A stretch of 64,000 nucleotides of DNA from Candidatus Gottesmanbacteria bacterium (GCA_903821745.1 CAIJMI010000005.1:62001-126000), one strand, 5' to 3'. Positions 16,215 through 26,180 are shown, counted from the stretch's first letter. A program made the numbers and translations. The notes: generated by a model not told the origin, from the sequence alone.

Positions 16215-17576
16215 ATGAATCTAGATCTTTCCATATTTAAAGATTATGACGTTCGGGGTATCTATCCAAATCAAATGAACGGAGACGTTGCAAAACAGAT
16301 TGCCTACGCAATTATCAGGCAATTTCATCCAAAAACTGTGGCAATCTGTCGTGATATGCGTCTTTCTGGTGAAGAAATCCGAAACGGGTTTGTTGAAGTT
16401 TTTACAAAACTTGGTGTGAATATATTTGATGCGGGACTCGTTGGCACGGAAATGCAGTATTTTATTGCAGGCACGAAGGATTATGACCTGGTAATCATGA
16501 TTTCTGCATCCCACAATCCTTCCGAATACAATGGATTTAAGATGGTTTTAAAAGGTCCTATTGCCGTAACGAGTGACAGCGGTATGTATGCGGTACGAGA
16601 TTTTATTAAAGACGGACCGCTTCCTGATGCACCGACGGCTGGAACAGTGGTAAAAATTGACGTATGGGCTGATTGGAAAGCAAAAGTGATGTCGCTTATT
16701 GATGTTTCGACATTTAAAAAGATGAATATTGTGGTTGATGCAGGAAACGGTATGGCCGGAAAAATTGTTGAGGCAATTTTTCCAGGGTTACCGTTTGAGC
16801 TAACGCCATTATATTTTGAGCCGGATGGTCATTTTCCTAACCACACACCAAATCCCTTGATTGCAAAAAATAATGAAATGTTACAAAAAACCATTCTGGA
16901 AAAACACGCTGATGTAGGACTGACATTTGATGGAGATGCAGATCGCATGTTTTTGGTTGATGATAAAGGCAGAATTGTCAGTGGAACCATAACAACGGCC
17001 TTGCTTGCCAGATATATTCTCAAAAAGTTTCCGGGCGAAATCATTCTCTATAACGCAATTTGCGGTCGGATTGTGCCAAAAATAGTTGCCCAATATGGCG
17101 GAAAATCACAACGAGTTCGCGTGGGACACAGCTATATAAAAACCTACATGCGCGAAACCGGAGCAATTTTCGCAGGTGAACATTCCGGTCATTATTATCA
17201 CCGGGACTTTTTCCGTGCAGAAAGCGGTATTCTCACTGCACTAATGGTTCTTTCTCTCCTTGGGGGAGAAACGAAAAAACTATCAGAACTGGTTGATGAA
17301 CTTGACGTGTATCCTGCAAGCGGAGAAATCAATTTCACAACAGAAAAAATTCCGCAGATTATTGAAGCAATTAAAACAGGATTTACGGACGCTGCAAGTA
17401 AAGACGAACTTGATGGAATGAGCGTTTGGTATCCGACGTATTGGTTTAACGTACGAGCCTCAAAAACCGAGCCGGTAATCCGTTTAAATGTTGAGGCGGA
17501 CACCAAAGAAATTTTAGACATAAAAACGAAAGAATTAATGGAGTTTATGAAATCAATGGGAGCAATTGTTAAATGA
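16215..17576 (+). CDS. manB: Phosphomannomutase/phosphoglucomutase
   Basis: Alpha-D-phosphohexomutase, interconverting hexose 1- and 6-phosphates. 453 residues: N-terminal KDYDVRGIYPNQ, phosphoserine loop SASHNPSEYNGFK (Ser99), metal loop FDGDADRMF (about 236-244), sugar-binding GEHSGHYY (about 320) and phosphate-binding RASKTEPVIRLNVE near the end. A strong AAGGAGG sits at 16204-16210. Its stop overlaps the next gene by 4 nt. Together with the isomerase two genes on it links glycolysis to nucleotide-sugar synthesis. Confidence 0.94.
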   Translation: MNLDLSIFKDYDVRGIYPNQMNGDVAKQIAYAIIRQFHPKTVAICRDMRLSGEEIRNGFVEVFTKLGVNIFDAGLVGTEMQYFIAGTKDYDLVIMISASHNPSEYNGFKMVLKGPIAVTSDSGMYAVRDFIKDGPLPDAPTAGTVVKIDVWADWKAKVMSLIDVSTFKKMNIVVDAGNGMAGKIVEAIFPGLPFELTPLYFEPDGHFPNHTPNPLIAKNNEMLQKTILEKHADVGLTFDGDADRMFLVDDKGRIVSGTITTALLARYILKKFPGEIILYNAICGRIVPKIVAQYGGKSQRVRVGHSYIKTYMRETGAIFAGEHSGHYYHRDFFRAESGILTALMVLSLLGGETKKLSELVDELDVYPASGEINFTTEKIPQIIEAIKTGFTDAASKDELDGMSVWYPTYWFNVRASKTEPVIRLNVEADTKEILDIKTKELMEFMKSMGAIVK

Positions 17577-18403
17577 ACGACTCAGCTTTTTATTTAGAAT
17601 TACAACAACAAGCCGAACGAATTGTCGAACAAGCCGCTAAAATTCTTGTGGCTAACGAACAATCGTTTACTATCGCGACACAAAAAGATATAGTGGATGT
17701 TGCAACAAGCGCTGACGTAGAAGTTGAAAAATACATTAAATCAGAAGTGAGGAAACTGTATACCAGTCATGGGTTTTATGGTGAAGAATTCGGTAAGGAA
17801 AATGCAGATGCAAAATATATCTGGATCATCGATCCGCTGGATGGAACAAAAGATTACGTTCGAGGAATGGGTCAATATAACTCATTAATTGCGGTAGAAG
17901 AGGATAAAAAACTTGTTGCAGGTGTGATTCGTCGCATCGGTCATAATCAATTATTCAGTAGTTCCTTGGGGAACGGCGCATTCCGGGATAAAATAAATCG
18001 ATTAACGGTTTCAAAAACGGATAAACTCGACGTGGCATTTATCGGTTCGAATATAATGACAAAAGCAAAACAAACGCCGGAAGTCATGGATACATATCTG
18101 CGTTTGTTTAAACAGTTTATGTTATCTGCCTATCGGTTACGAACTCTTTGGGATGATTCACGATTGATAAGTTGGGTAGCACAAGGTTCTATTGATGCCA
18201 CTCTTTGCTTACCCAATAGTCTTAAATGGTTTGACGTTGCGCCGGCAATTCTTCTTGCTGAAGAAGCGGGTGCCAAAGTAACAAACTGGAAAGGTGAACC
18301 AATAATTAATCATGATCTTTCTGAGGGAATTCTCGTTTCAAATGGAATACTTCACGAACAATTACTAACCATTATACAAAAGGAGATTTATGCAAAATCT
18401 TGA
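17573..18403 (+). CDS. Inositol-monophosphatase-family phosphatase
   Basis: 276 residues. Metal-site motifs are GEEFGKENADAKYIWIIDP (Glu near 75), IDPLDGTKDYV (about 94-104) and WFDVAPAILLAEEAGAKV (about 218-235). The family includes inositol monophosphatase, fructose-1,6-bisphosphatase and PAP phosphatase. Because it is translationally coupled between a hexomutase and a hexose-phosphate isomerase, and PEP synthase and aldolase follow, a sugar-phosphate substrate such as fructose 1,6-bisphosphate is plausible. This is inference. Confidence 0.88.
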   Translation: MNDSAFYLELQQQAERIVEQAAKILVANEQSFTIATQKDIVDVATSADVEVEKYIKSEVRKLYTSHGFYGEEFGKENADAKYIWIIDPLDGTKDYVRGMGQYNSLIAVEEDKKLVAGVIRRIGHNQLFSSSLGNGAFRDKINRLTVSKTDKLDVAFIGSNIMTKAKQTPEVMDTYLRLFKQFMLSAYRLRTLWDDSRLISWVAQGSIDATLCLPNSLKWFDVAPAILLAEEAGAKVTNWKGEPIINHDLSEGILVSNGILHEQLLTIIQKEIYAKS

Positions 18404-19460
18404 TGACAACAATGCAATTACAGCGTTAGATCCCTCAAATGTGTTTGGATCTATCGGGATGTTTCCTGATCAATGTGAAGCTTCATGGAAAGAAGCCTCA
18501 GGTGTTGTTTTTCCTGAAGAGTATAAAAAAGTAAAAAATATTGTTGTCTGTGGAATGGGCGGTTCACGCTTTACTCCACGAACGGTGAAAGAATTATTCC
18601 AAGAAAAAATTACCATTCCTTACGAAATAATCGACGGCTATGATATTCCAGGATACGTAAATAGCGAGACACTCGTTATCTTATCTTCCTATTCGGGAAC
18701 AACGGAGGAAGTTATATCCTGTGGCAAACAAGCGTTAGAAAAAAAGGCAAAAGTAGCGGGCATTGCATTTGGTGGGGCAATAATTGATCTTCTCAAGACC
18801 AATAATTTACCACACTATCAATTTGACGCAAAGAAAAATCCTTGTGGTCAACCACGAGTTGGTGGTGGATATTTGCTCATGGCGCACATGGCGTTTTTAA
18901 AAAACCTTGGGTTTTTGGTGCTGACAAACGAAGAGGTAGATAAGGCAATTGCATTTAGTAGAGAGGCCGGCGCAAAAATGAATGGCATGGTCGTAACAAC
19001 AAATAATCAGGCAAAACAACTTGCCATTGAACTTAAAGAAAAGCATGTCTTTTTTGTTGCTGCAGAATTTATGCGCGGTTTTGTAAACGGATTTGCCAAC
19101 CAAATGAATGAGACGGCAAAAAATATATCTGATTTTCGGTATATTCCGGAGCTTAATCACCATTTACTTGAAGGTCTCAAACATCCGGAAACCCTCCATC
19201 AAAATGGGATTTTTGTTTTTCTTGAGTCGTCGCTCTATAGTCCGAAAATTCAAAAACGGTTTGCAATAACGAAAGATGTGGTCGGGCAACAGCATGTGCA
19301 AACAAAATCAGTGTTGTTTACGGGATCTGATAAACTTTCTCAAGTTTTGGAAGGCTATGTGCTTGCAGGATATGCAACGTTCTACCTTGCGATGCTTTAT
19401 GATACTGACCCCGTAGCAATTCCGTGGGTTGATTATTTCAAAGCCCAGCTTGCAAAATGA
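18390..19460 (+). CDS. Bifunctional phosphoglucose/phosphomannose isomerase
   Basis: SIS-domain enzyme of the archaeal-type PGI/PMI group. 356 residues with IVVCGMGGSRFTPRTV (about 51-66), LSSYSGTTEEVISCGK (about 94-109) and the C-terminal FMRGFVNGFANQMNETAK / PELNHHLLEG region with the catalytic Glu and His. Start overlaps the previous gene by 14 nt and is preceded by AAGGAG. It supplies fructose 6-phosphate from glucose or mannose 6-phosphate. No classical Pgi is visible in the window. Confidence 0.92.
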   Translation: MQNLDDNNAITALDPSNVFGSIGMFPDQCEASWKEASGVVFPEEYKKVKNIVVCGMGGSRFTPRTVKELFQEKITIPYEIIDGYDIPGYVNSETLVILSSYSGTTEEVISCGKQALEKKAKVAGIAFGGAIIDLLKTNNLPHYQFDAKKNPCGQPRVGGGYLLMAHMAFLKNLGFLVLTNEEVDKAIAFSREAGAKMNGMVVTTNNQAKQLAIELKEKHVFFVAAEFMRGFVNGFANQMNETAKNISDFRYIPELNHHLLEGLKHPETLHQNGIFVFLESSLYSPKIQKRFAITKDVVGQQHVQTKSVLFTGSDKLSQVLEGYVLAGYATFYLAMLYDTDPVAIPWVDYFKAQLAK

Positions 19461-19470
19461 GGAAGCCCTC

Positions 19471-19499
19471 TTGCACGAATTGAAAATATTCTCCATACT
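19471..19499 (+). promoter_or_regulatory. ppsA promoter, leaderless type
   Basis: TTGCAC at 19471-19476, 17-nt spacer, CATACT at 19494-19499. The ATG at 19506 follows after 6 nt. Confidence 0.55.
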
Positions 19500-19505
19500 G
19501 AATAT

Positions 19506-21773
19506 ATGGCGAAAAAATTCGTTGTATGGTTTCGTGATGTAGGAAAAGAAGATATTCCGCTCGTTGGTGGGAAAGGTGCAAATTTAGGTGAAATGACAAA
19601 GGCGGGTTTTCCTGTTCCCAATGGATTTATCGTTACAGCTGATGCCTATCATCAGTTTCTTGACGAGAATCATTTGCGGGATAAAATCGTATCCATTATA
19701 GAAGGCCTCAATGTTGAATCATCCAAGGACCTTGAAAAGGCATCAAAGGAAGTACGTTTTGTCATTGAACACGCGCCTATTCCAAAAGCAATTGCACAAA
19801 AAATATTTCAGGCGTATTTTCAACTCGAAAAAGGGATTTTTAAACATCCGCTCGTGGCTGTTCGATCATCAGCAACAGCCGAAGACCTTCCAAATGCCTC
19901 ATTTGCAGGCCAGCAAGAAACATTTTTAAATGTGAAGGGCGAAGCAAATCTTCTGGAAAAAATTCGGGAATGTTGGGCATCACTCTTTACCGCTCGAGCA
20001 ATTTTTTACCGACAGACAAATCATTTTGATCATTTTCGTGTTGGAATAGCTGTTCCTGTTCAAAAAATGGTCGAATCAGACAACTCCGGCATCATGTTTA
20101 CCATTGATCCCGTAACGAATAACAAAGAGCACGTTGTTATTGAAGCAATTTATGGTCTTGGAGAAATGATTGTACAGGGTATGGTGACACCAGATCATTA
20201 TGAAGTAGACAAAAAATCAAATGATATCATTAAGAAAATTGCCAAAACACAGGAAAAGATGATGCTTCGAAAGGATGGAAAAAACGTAATTATTCCGCTT
20301 TTAAAAAAAACCGGAGAAAAAATAAAACTCACCGATAAACAGATACTTACACTTGCCACTCTTGGAAAACAATTAGAAAAGCATTATTACTTCCCGCAGG
20401 ACAGTGAATGGGCGATTGAGAAGAACAAAGTTTATATTGTTCAAACCCGTCCGGTAACAACAATCGGCATGAAGTCGGAAAACGCATCTTCATCAACGGT
20501 GAAAGAACAGGATGTCATTGCCCAAGGTGATCCAGCAAGTCCAGGTATTTCATCAGGACCCGTAAAAATTCTCTCAAGTGCCAAGGAAATTGGAAAAATT
20601 ATGCACGGTGACATTCTTGTTGCCGAACAAACAAATCCCGATTATGTGCCAGCAATGAAAAAAGCTACAGCAATTGTAACCGAACGCGGAGGTCGAACAT
20701 CTCATGCAGCCATTGTTTCCCGCGAGCTTGGAATTCCAGCAGTTGTCGGAACAGAAGGAATCATGAAAAGTGTAAAAGACGGCATGGTTATAACGGTTAA
20801 CGGTTCAACCGGCGTTATTTCCAAAGGTGCACTGACTGCCAGTTCCTTAAAAGTTCCGGTTACACAAATGAAACATATTAAAACTGCGACAAAAGTATAT
20901 GTCAATCTTGCAGAACCCGAACGGGCAGCAGCAATTGCAAGAATGGATGTTGACGGCGTCGGACTTTTACGGGCTGAATTTATGATTGCAGGTATCGGAA
21001 CGCACCCAAAAAAATTAATTGCTGACCACAAAGAACATATTTTTATCGACACGCTTGCAGATCAGCTGGCAACATTTTGTAAAGCATTTTCTCCGAGGCC
21101 TGTTATTTATCGTGCAACAGATTTTAAAACAAATGAATACCGAAGCCTAAAAGGTGGAAATCTCTATGAACCAGAAGAATCCAATCCCATGCTTGGCTTT
21201 CGAGGAGCTGCACGGTATGTTGCTGATCAGCGCGTATTTGAAATGGAACTTGCTGCCATTAAGCAAGTACGAAATAAGCACAACTTAAAAAACCTTTGGT
21301 TCATGGTTCCTTTTGTCAGGACGCCGCAAGAGCTGTTGAAAATTAAACAAATTATGGCCGCAAATGGGCTCACAAGGTCGTCAAATTTTAAATTATTCTT
21401 AATGGTAGAAATTCCAACCAATGTCATAAGATTAGACGATTTCTTGGATGTTGGCGTTGATGGCGTCTCCATTGGATCAAACGATTTAACTATGCTTATA
21501 ATGGGAACTGACCGCGATAATAGCGAAGTTGCCAAAGAATTCAACGAACAGGATCCCTCCGTCTTATGGGCCTTCGAAAAAACAATCAAAACCTGTATTA
21601 AACGAAATGTGACGGTGTCCATATGCGGTCAGGCCCCTTCAGATTATCCTGACTTGGTTGAAAAATTAGTATCTTGGGGTATAACTAGTGTTTCACTTAA
21701 TCCCGATGCAGTTGAGCACGTTCGAGAAATAATTGCCCATGTAGAAAAAAGACTGGTAACAAAAACAAAATAA
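19506..21773 (+). CDS. ppsA: Phosphoenolpyruvate synthase
   Basis: Converts pyruvate, ATP and water to PEP, AMP and phosphate, or runs in the glycolytic direction in some anaerobes. 755 residues: ATP-binding domain from FRDVGKEDIPLVGGKGANLGEM (about 9-30) with AVRSSATAEDLPNASFAGQQ; phosphohistidine domain with the catalytic His in RGGRTSHAAIVSRELGIPAV (about 396-415); C-terminal TIM barrel with LLRAEFM, NPMLGFRGA and GQAPSDYPD. First gene of a carbohydrate unit with eno, fba and a PfkB kinase. Confidence 0.95.
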   Translation: MAKKFVVWFRDVGKEDIPLVGGKGANLGEMTKAGFPVPNGFIVTADAYHQFLDENHLRDKIVSIIEGLNVESSKDLEKASKEVRFVIEHAPIPKAIAQKIFQAYFQLEKGIFKHPLVAVRSSATAEDLPNASFAGQQETFLNVKGEANLLEKIRECWASLFTARAIFYRQTNHFDHFRVGIAVPVQKMVESDNSGIMFTIDPVTNNKEHVVIEAIYGLGEMIVQGMVTPDHYEVDKKSNDIIKKIAKTQEKMMLRKDGKNVIIPLLKKTGEKIKLTDKQILTLATLGKQLEKHYYFPQDSEWAIEKNKVYIVQTRPVTTIGMKSENASSSTVKEQDVIAQGDPASPGISSGPVKILSSAKEIGKIMHGDILVAEQTNPDYVPAMKKATAIVTERGGRTSHAAIVSRELGIPAVVGTEGIMKSVKDGMVITVNGSTGVISKGALTASSLKVPVTQMKHIKTATKVYVNLAEPERAAAIARMDVDGVGLLRAEFMIAGIGTHPKKLIADHKEHIFIDTLADQLATFCKAFSPRPVIYRATDFKTNEYRSLKGGNLYEPEESNPMLGFRGAARYVADQRVFEMELAAIKQVRNKHNLKNLWFMVPFVRTPQELLKIKQIMAANGLTRSSNFKLFLMVEIPTNVIRLDDFLDVGVDGVSIGSNDLTMLIMGTDRDNSEVAKEFNEQDPSVLWAFEKTIKTCIKRNVTVSICGQAPSDYPDLVEKLVSWGITSVSLNPDAVEHVREIIAHVEKRLVTKTK

Positions 21774-21779
21774 TGTTTT

Positions 21780-23060
21780 ATGGCGCAACCTGCCGATACA
21801 ACTATCTATGGAATATATGCTCGGGAAATAATTAATTCTCGTGCAACCCCAACGCTCGAAGCAACAGTTATACTGCAAAGCGGCTATCGTGGAACTGCAT
21901 CGGTATCAACAGGAATGGCAATTGGCAAATTTGACTGCCAGGAACTTCGTGATGATGACCAAAATCGTTTTGACGGGTTTGGGGTAAAAAATGCAGTGAA
22001 TCTTATCAATGCGACAATTTCAAATGCTCTTCGCGGCAAGCCCGCAGATGATCAATCTCTCATTGATAAAACGATGATTGAGCTTGATGGAACGCCGAAT
22101 AAATCTAAACTTGGTGCAAATACCCTATTGACCGTATCCCATGCTGTTGCGGTAGCGGCTGCAAATGCACGTCTTACGCCGCTTTATACATATTTAAATG
22201 CAATGTACACACAATATCACCAAACTGAAGTGAAACGTATTCCAACGCCAATTTTTAATATTGTTAATGGTGGCAAACATGGTGCAGGAAATTTAAATTT
22301 TCAGGAGTTCCAAATTATTCCAGCATCAAATAAAACATTTCCTGAAAGTTACCAAATGGGTGTTGAAATTTATAGAGCAACGCAAAAAATACTCGCATTT
22401 CGGAATGCAGGTCAATCTGTTGGAGATGAAGGTGGTTTTACACCCAATCTATTTACTAATACTGATGCTATTGAAATCGTACTTGAAGCAATAAAATCAT
22501 CAACGTATCAATTTGGGATTGACACATTTTTAGGACTTGACCTTGCAGCCACACTTTTTAAAACAGACCAAGGATATCTTATTAAAGATCGAGCTGCCGC
22601 CTACACCACAAAAGACTTTATTCAATATTTAAAAGACATTCATGCAAAATATAGAATATTGTATTTGGAAGATCCGCTTGAGGAAAATGACTGGTTCGGT
22701 TGGACCGCCATTACAAAAGAGATGGATAAAGATACCCTTATTGCAGCTGATGATCTCATTGCGACAAATAAAACACGTCTTGAACGAGCAATACGGGAAA
22801 AGGCCTGTTCGGCAATTTTAATTAAACCAAATCGTATTGGAACATTGTCTGAAGTGTTTGATGTGATTGCCCTTGCCAAAAAAAATGACATGAAATGTAT
22901 TATCTCCCATAGGTCGGGTGAAACAAACGATACATTTCTCGCTGACCTAGGCGTTGCGGTTCAGGCAGACTACGTGAAATTTGGTGCCCCAGCCCGTGGT
23001 GAGCGGGTTGCCAAATACAACAGATTGCTTGAAATTTCAACACAACTTTTTACGAAATAA
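21780..23060 (+). CDS. eno: Enolase
   Basis: Interconverts 2-phosphoglycerate and PEP. 426 residues: N-terminal YAREIINSRATPTLEATV, IFNIVNGGKHGAGNLNFQEF (about 159-178), SVGDEGGFTPNL (catalytic region), EDPLEENDW, the catalytic-lysine region CSAILIKPNRIGTLSE, SHRSGETNDTFLADLAV-like segment (here SHRSGETNDTFLADLGV) and KFGAPARGERVAKYNRL. It starts 6 nt after the ppsA stop. Confidence 0.97.
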   Translation: MAQPADTTIYGIYAREIINSRATPTLEATVILQSGYRGTASVSTGMAIGKFDCQELRDDDQNRFDGFGVKNAVNLINATISNALRGKPADDQSLIDKTMIELDGTPNKSKLGANTLLTVSHAVAVAAANARLTPLYTYLNAMYTQYHQTEVKRIPTPIFNIVNGGKHGAGNLNFQEFQIIPASNKTFPESYQMGVEIYRATQKILAFRNAGQSVGDEGGFTPNLFTNTDAIEIVLEAIKSSTYQFGIDTFLGLDLAATLFKTDQGYLIKDRAAAYTTKDFIQYLKDIHAKYRILYLEDPLEENDWFGWTAITKEMDKDTLIAADDLIATNKTRLERAIREKACSAILIKPNRIGTLSEVFDVIALAKKNDMKCIISHRSGETNDTFLADLGVAVQADYVKFGAPARGERVAKYNRLLEISTQLFTK

Positions 23061-23061
23061 T

Positions 23062-23817
23062 ATGACAGATCGATCGATCATCATGAAAAAAAATAAAGTA
23101 TTTTTGCTTGCCTATGACCAAGGGTTTGAACACGGTCCGACCGATTTTAATGAAAAAAATGTTGATCCAGAATTTGTTTTAAACATTGCGCGAAAATCCA
23201 ATGTCTATACCGGAATTATTTTTCATGAAGGTATTGCAGAGAGCTACTATGACCCAAAAGTTGAAAAAACGCCGCTTATTATTAAACTCAATGGAAAAAC
23301 ATCATTCCATAAAGATGAGGAACCATATAGTCCGCAGCTTTGCACGATCAAAGAAGCGATACGATTGGGGGCAAAGGCAGTCGGGTACACCATATATATA
23401 GGAAGTGAGCACGAAGCCACCATGATGAAGGAGTTTAGCCAAATTGAAGATGAAGCGCACGCGGCAGGACTTGTCGTCATATTGTGGGCATATCCACGGG
23501 GAAAAAATGTTGCAGGACGGGAAAATACCCGCGAAACGCTTTCCTATGCAGCACGGCTTGGATTAGAACTAGGTGCTGATTTTGTAAAGTTGCCCTACAC
23601 AGGTGACAAAGACTCATTTCGGTGGGTTGTCGAGTCAGCTGGGAAAACCGGGGTACTTGTTCAGGGTGGAGCCAAAAAAACAGAAGAAGAATTTTTGCAG
23701 GAAATCCGGGAATGTATATCCATTGGCGTTGCAGGATTTGCGGTTGGGCGAAATATTTGGCAATCAGATGACCCAGTTGAGTTGTCAAAAAAGGTAGCGG
23801 CAATACTATATGGATAA
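23062..23817 (+). CDS. fba: Class I fructose-bisphosphate aldolase, DhnA/archaeal type
   Basis: Schiff-base aldolase splitting fructose 1,6-bisphosphate. About 251 residues from the ATG at 23062. A longer frame from 22981 would overlap enolase by 80 nt and is rejected. Landmarks: LLAYDQGFEHGPTDF (14-28), the Schiff-base lysine in DFVKLPYTGD (about 175-184), and phosphate-binding VQGGAKKTEEEFL with FAVGRNIWQ. The DhnA form is common in archaea and CPR. It overlaps the kinase gene by 8 nt. Confidence 0.93.
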   Translation: MTDRSIIMKKNKVFLLAYDQGFEHGPTDFNEKNVDPEFVLNIARKSNVYTGIIFHEGIAESYYDPKVEKTPLIIKLNGKTSFHKDEEPYSPQLCTIKEAIRLGAKAVGYTIYIGSEHEATMMKEFSQIEDEAHAAGLVVILWAYPRGKNVAGRENTRETLSYAARLGLELGADFVKLPYTGDKDSFRWVVESAGKTGVLVQGGAKKTEEEFLQEIRECISIGVAGFAVGRNIWQSDDPVELSKKVAAILYG

Positions 23818-24802
23818 AACAACAGTTCTTGTTATCGGAGATGTTGCCTTTGATGTCTTTATGGCACCTCAAATAGGTGAGACGCTTCCACAAATGAGGG
23901 CGGAGGAAAAATACATCTGTTTTCCATATGGTGACAAGATTCCCGTTGAACATCTCGAATCATTTCCAGGAGGTAACGCGACAAATGTTTCCATTGGGCT
24001 ACAACGTTTGGATATTCCATCTACAATTCTAACCACAATTGGAACGGATAATATCAGTAAAGTTATTTTTGGGGAATTGCAACATGAAGATGTTGGCATG
24101 GAGTATGTAACGGTACAGGCTGGTATTTCATCAAATTATTCGACGATTATTTCCTATCAGGGTGAACGAACAATTTTTACATATCATGCTCCCAAAAAAT
24201 ACGTCTATGAAAAAATTGACCCCCTACCTCCCTATATCTACCTTACATCAATGGGTGAACGATTTCTACCTTACTATCAGGAACTCATAAATCATCTCAT
24301 TGAATCACCAAAGATCATTCTTATGTTTAATCCCGGAAGCCTACAAAAACGTGCACCAATTGAAGACATACATATGGTCCTGAAACGAACAAATATTCTG
24401 TTTGTCAATCGTGAAGAAGCAGAAACGTTTAGTGAAGTATCAAACAGTGAAGGGAAGGAAAAGGAAATATTGCAGGTGCTCCAAAAACTTGGGCCAAAAA
24501 CAGTCATCATGACGGACAATGAAAAAGGCGTTTATGGGACAGATGGAACACACTATGTCCATATGTCCATAATTCCTGTAACAGTCCTTGAAAAAACCGG
24601 CGCAGGAGATTCCTTTAATTCCGGATTTATTGCAGCAATATTGAAGGGGTTATCATTTGAAAAAGCACTCCAATGGGGCACCATGAATGCAGCCTCCGTT
24701 ATTGGGTATGTTGGAGCACAAAAAGGGCTACTGCATACAAAGGATATTGACTCCTGGTCCCGAATGTTTGATAACGCGAAAGTAACCACCGAAGAGTTAT
24801 AA
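23810..24802 (+). CDS. PfkB-family carbohydrate kinase
   Basis: Ribokinase-fold sugar kinase, 330 residues. N-terminal VIGDVAFDVFM, the sugar-binding GGNATNVSIGLQRL (about 54-67) and the C-terminal catalytic signature LEKTGAGDSFNSGFIAA (about 258-274, catalytic Asp). The substrate could be fructose 6-phosphate, a nucleoside or ribose. Its place after aldolase makes a glycolytic or nucleoside role plausible, but sequence does not decide. It ends 4 nt from the convergent rsmI stop with no visible terminator. Confidence 0.88.
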   Translation: MDKTTVLVIGDVAFDVFMAPQIGETLPQMRAEEKYICFPYGDKIPVEHLESFPGGNATNVSIGLQRLDIPSTILTTIGTDNISKVIFGELQHEDVGMEYVTVQAGISSNYSTIISYQGERTIFTYHAPKKYVYEKIDPLPPYIYLTSMGERFLPYYQELINHLIESPKIILMFNPGSLQKRAPIEDIHMVLKRTNILFVNREEAETFSEVSNSEGKEKEILQVLQKLGPKTVIMTDNEKGVYGTDGTHYVHMSIIPVTVLEKTGAGDSFNSGFIAAILKGLSFEKALQWGTMNAASVIGYVGAQKGLLHTKDIDSWSRMFDNAKVTTEEL

Positions 24803-24806
24803 ATAG

Positions 24807-25490
24807 TTAAAATATAACAACTAACTCACCTTTTACATCATTCAGTCTTTCTTTTGCCTCTTTTATTGTACCTCTCCAGGCATTTTCATGAACTTTCGTG
24901 AGTTCTCGAATAATGGCGATCTGCTTTGACAGGCCAAATACTGATTCGATATCAAGTAGAGTTTGGCTAAGCTTATGCGGAGCGCAATAGGAAACAACGG
25001 TATTGCCTGCTGTTTTTAATTCTTCGAGAAGTTTCATACGGTGTCCCTGTTTTTCAGGCAAATACCCGACGAAAGTCCAATGATTCACCGGAAATCCGGA
25101 AAGCTGTAACGCAGGAAGTATTGCGGATGCCCCTAGAACCGGTGTTACTAAAATATTTCTTTTTATTGCTGCCTCTACAAGCCGATAGCCAGGATCGGAA
25201 ATCATTGGGGTCCCTGCGTCTGAAACAAGCGTAATTGAAGTACCATTTTTAAGAAATCCGATAAGTTCTGGAACAAGTTTTTCTTCATTCTTATCGTGAT
25301 ATGCAATGAGTTTTGGTGTGATATCGCCAACATACGTTGGAAATCGCTCTTTTAAAATGGCCAAGAGCTGTCCTGTTTGTCTGGTATCTTCACATGCGAT
25401 AATTTCAGACGAAAAAATAGTTTTTAATGCACGAATGGAAATATCATCAATATTCCCAATAGGTGTGGAGACAAGAAATAAGGTTGCCAT
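24807..25490 (-). CDS. rsmI: 16S rRNA 2'-O-ribose C1402 methyltransferase
   Basis: SAM-dependent modification of 16S rRNA at the decoding site. 227 residues of the SAM tetrapyrrole-methylase fold: LFLVSTPIGNIDDISIRAL (4-22), ACEDTRQTG (about 33-41), TLVSDAGTPMISDPGYRLV (about 82-100) and the C-terminal TKVHENAWRGTIKE. A little shorter than the Escherichia coli enzyme (286), lacking the extra C-terminal helix region. It begins 18 nt after lexA on the minus strand and is probably co-transcribed with it. Confidence 0.94.
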   Translation of the reverse strand: MATLFLVSTPIGNIDDISIRALKTIFSSEIIACEDTRQTGQLLAILKERFPTYVGDITPKLIAYHDKNEEKLVPELIGFLKNGTSITLVSDAGTPMISDPGYRLVEAAIKRNILVTPVLGASAILPALQLSGFPVNHWTFVGYLPEKQGHRMKLLEELKTAGNTVVSYCAPHKLSQTLLDIESVFGLSKQIAIIRELTKVHENAWRGTIKEAKERLNDVKGELVVIF

Positions 25491-25507
25491 AGACGTATTA
25501 TACGCGT

Positions 25508-26137
25508 TTAGGAGACAGAATAGCGGCGTATGACCCCGACCACACGTCCTTGTATTTTTACGTGGGTGGTAAAAATAGGAGACATGGTGGAATTAGCCGG
25601 CATCAGTTTGATTCGATCTTTTTCAAAATAAATGCGTTTAAGTGTCGCAAATCCATTCGGAAGAAGGGCAACAACAATATCTCCATTCTTTGCGTCCTGT
25701 TGGTGCTGTACAACAACGTAATCTCCATCAAGGATTCCGTCATCAATCATGGATGTTCCTTTGACCTGCAACACGTAATTAGCCTTTTCTTGGGAAATCA
25801 TTCCTGGTGCAACAGCCATGTACTGATTAGGGTCTGTAAATGGCTCCAATGGTTGCCCTGCGGCAATGTAGCCTAGGATTGGTAACTCTACTGCAGCTTC
25901 GGTTGACCCAACACGGTATTGCTCTTTGACTACTTCAATACCGCGAGCCGTACCATCAAGTTTTCTGACAAAGCCTTTATCTCGAAGACGGCTAATGTGT
26001 TCATGCACCGTTGCAACCGATCCAATACCGACAGATGCACCCATTTCTTTGAGTGTTGGTGCATACCCATACCGTTGAATGAATTGCGTGATAAACTCTA
26101 AGAGTTGACGTTCTTTCGGATATAATGTTGCAGTCAT
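25508..26137 (-). CDS. lexA: LexA repressor
   Basis: SOS repressor with self-cleavage. 209 residues: winged helix at about 1-70 (LLEFITQFIQRYGYAPTL, then SVATVHEHISRLRDKGFV), cleavage bond Ala93-Gly94 in GYIAAGQP, catalytic Ser129 in VKGTSMIDDGIL and Lys167 in FATLKRIYF. All catalytic elements are intact. It is divergent from uvrB across a 125-bp region that contains its promoter and a dyad over the -10 box, which suggests autoregulation and joint control of uvrB. Confidence 0.95.
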   Translation of the reverse strand: MTATLYPKERQLLEFITQFIQRYGYAPTLKEMGASVGIGSVATVHEHISRLRDKGFVRKLDGTARGIEVVKEQYRVGSTEAAVELPILGYIAAGQPLEPFTDPNQYMAVAPGMISQEKANYVLQVKGTSMIDDGILDGDYVVVQHQQDAKNGDIVVALLPNGFATLKRIYFEKDRIKLMPANSTMSPIFTTHVKIQGRVVGVIRRYSVS

Positions 26138-26163
26138 ATATTAAATAAAAACCGAATGTGTGT

Positions 26164-26180
26164 TACTATTAATGGTAGTA
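26164..26180. promoter_or_regulatory. Candidate LexA operator
   Basis: Imperfect dyad TACTA-n7-TAGTA (12 of 16 paired positions symmetric) in the lexA-uvrB region, overlapping the lexA -10 box. The half-site TACTATT (26164-26170) recurs inverted as AATAGTA at 26204-26210, and TAGTATTT occurs at 26176-26183 and 26206-26213. It does not match the Bacillus or Escherichia coli LexA consensus. Confidence 0.45.

Noticed and set aside
22981..23061. Upstream start of the aldolase gene inside enolase
   Set aside because: The 27 extra residues lie over the conserved enolase end in another frame. The ATG at 23062 starts just before the conserved aldolase region.
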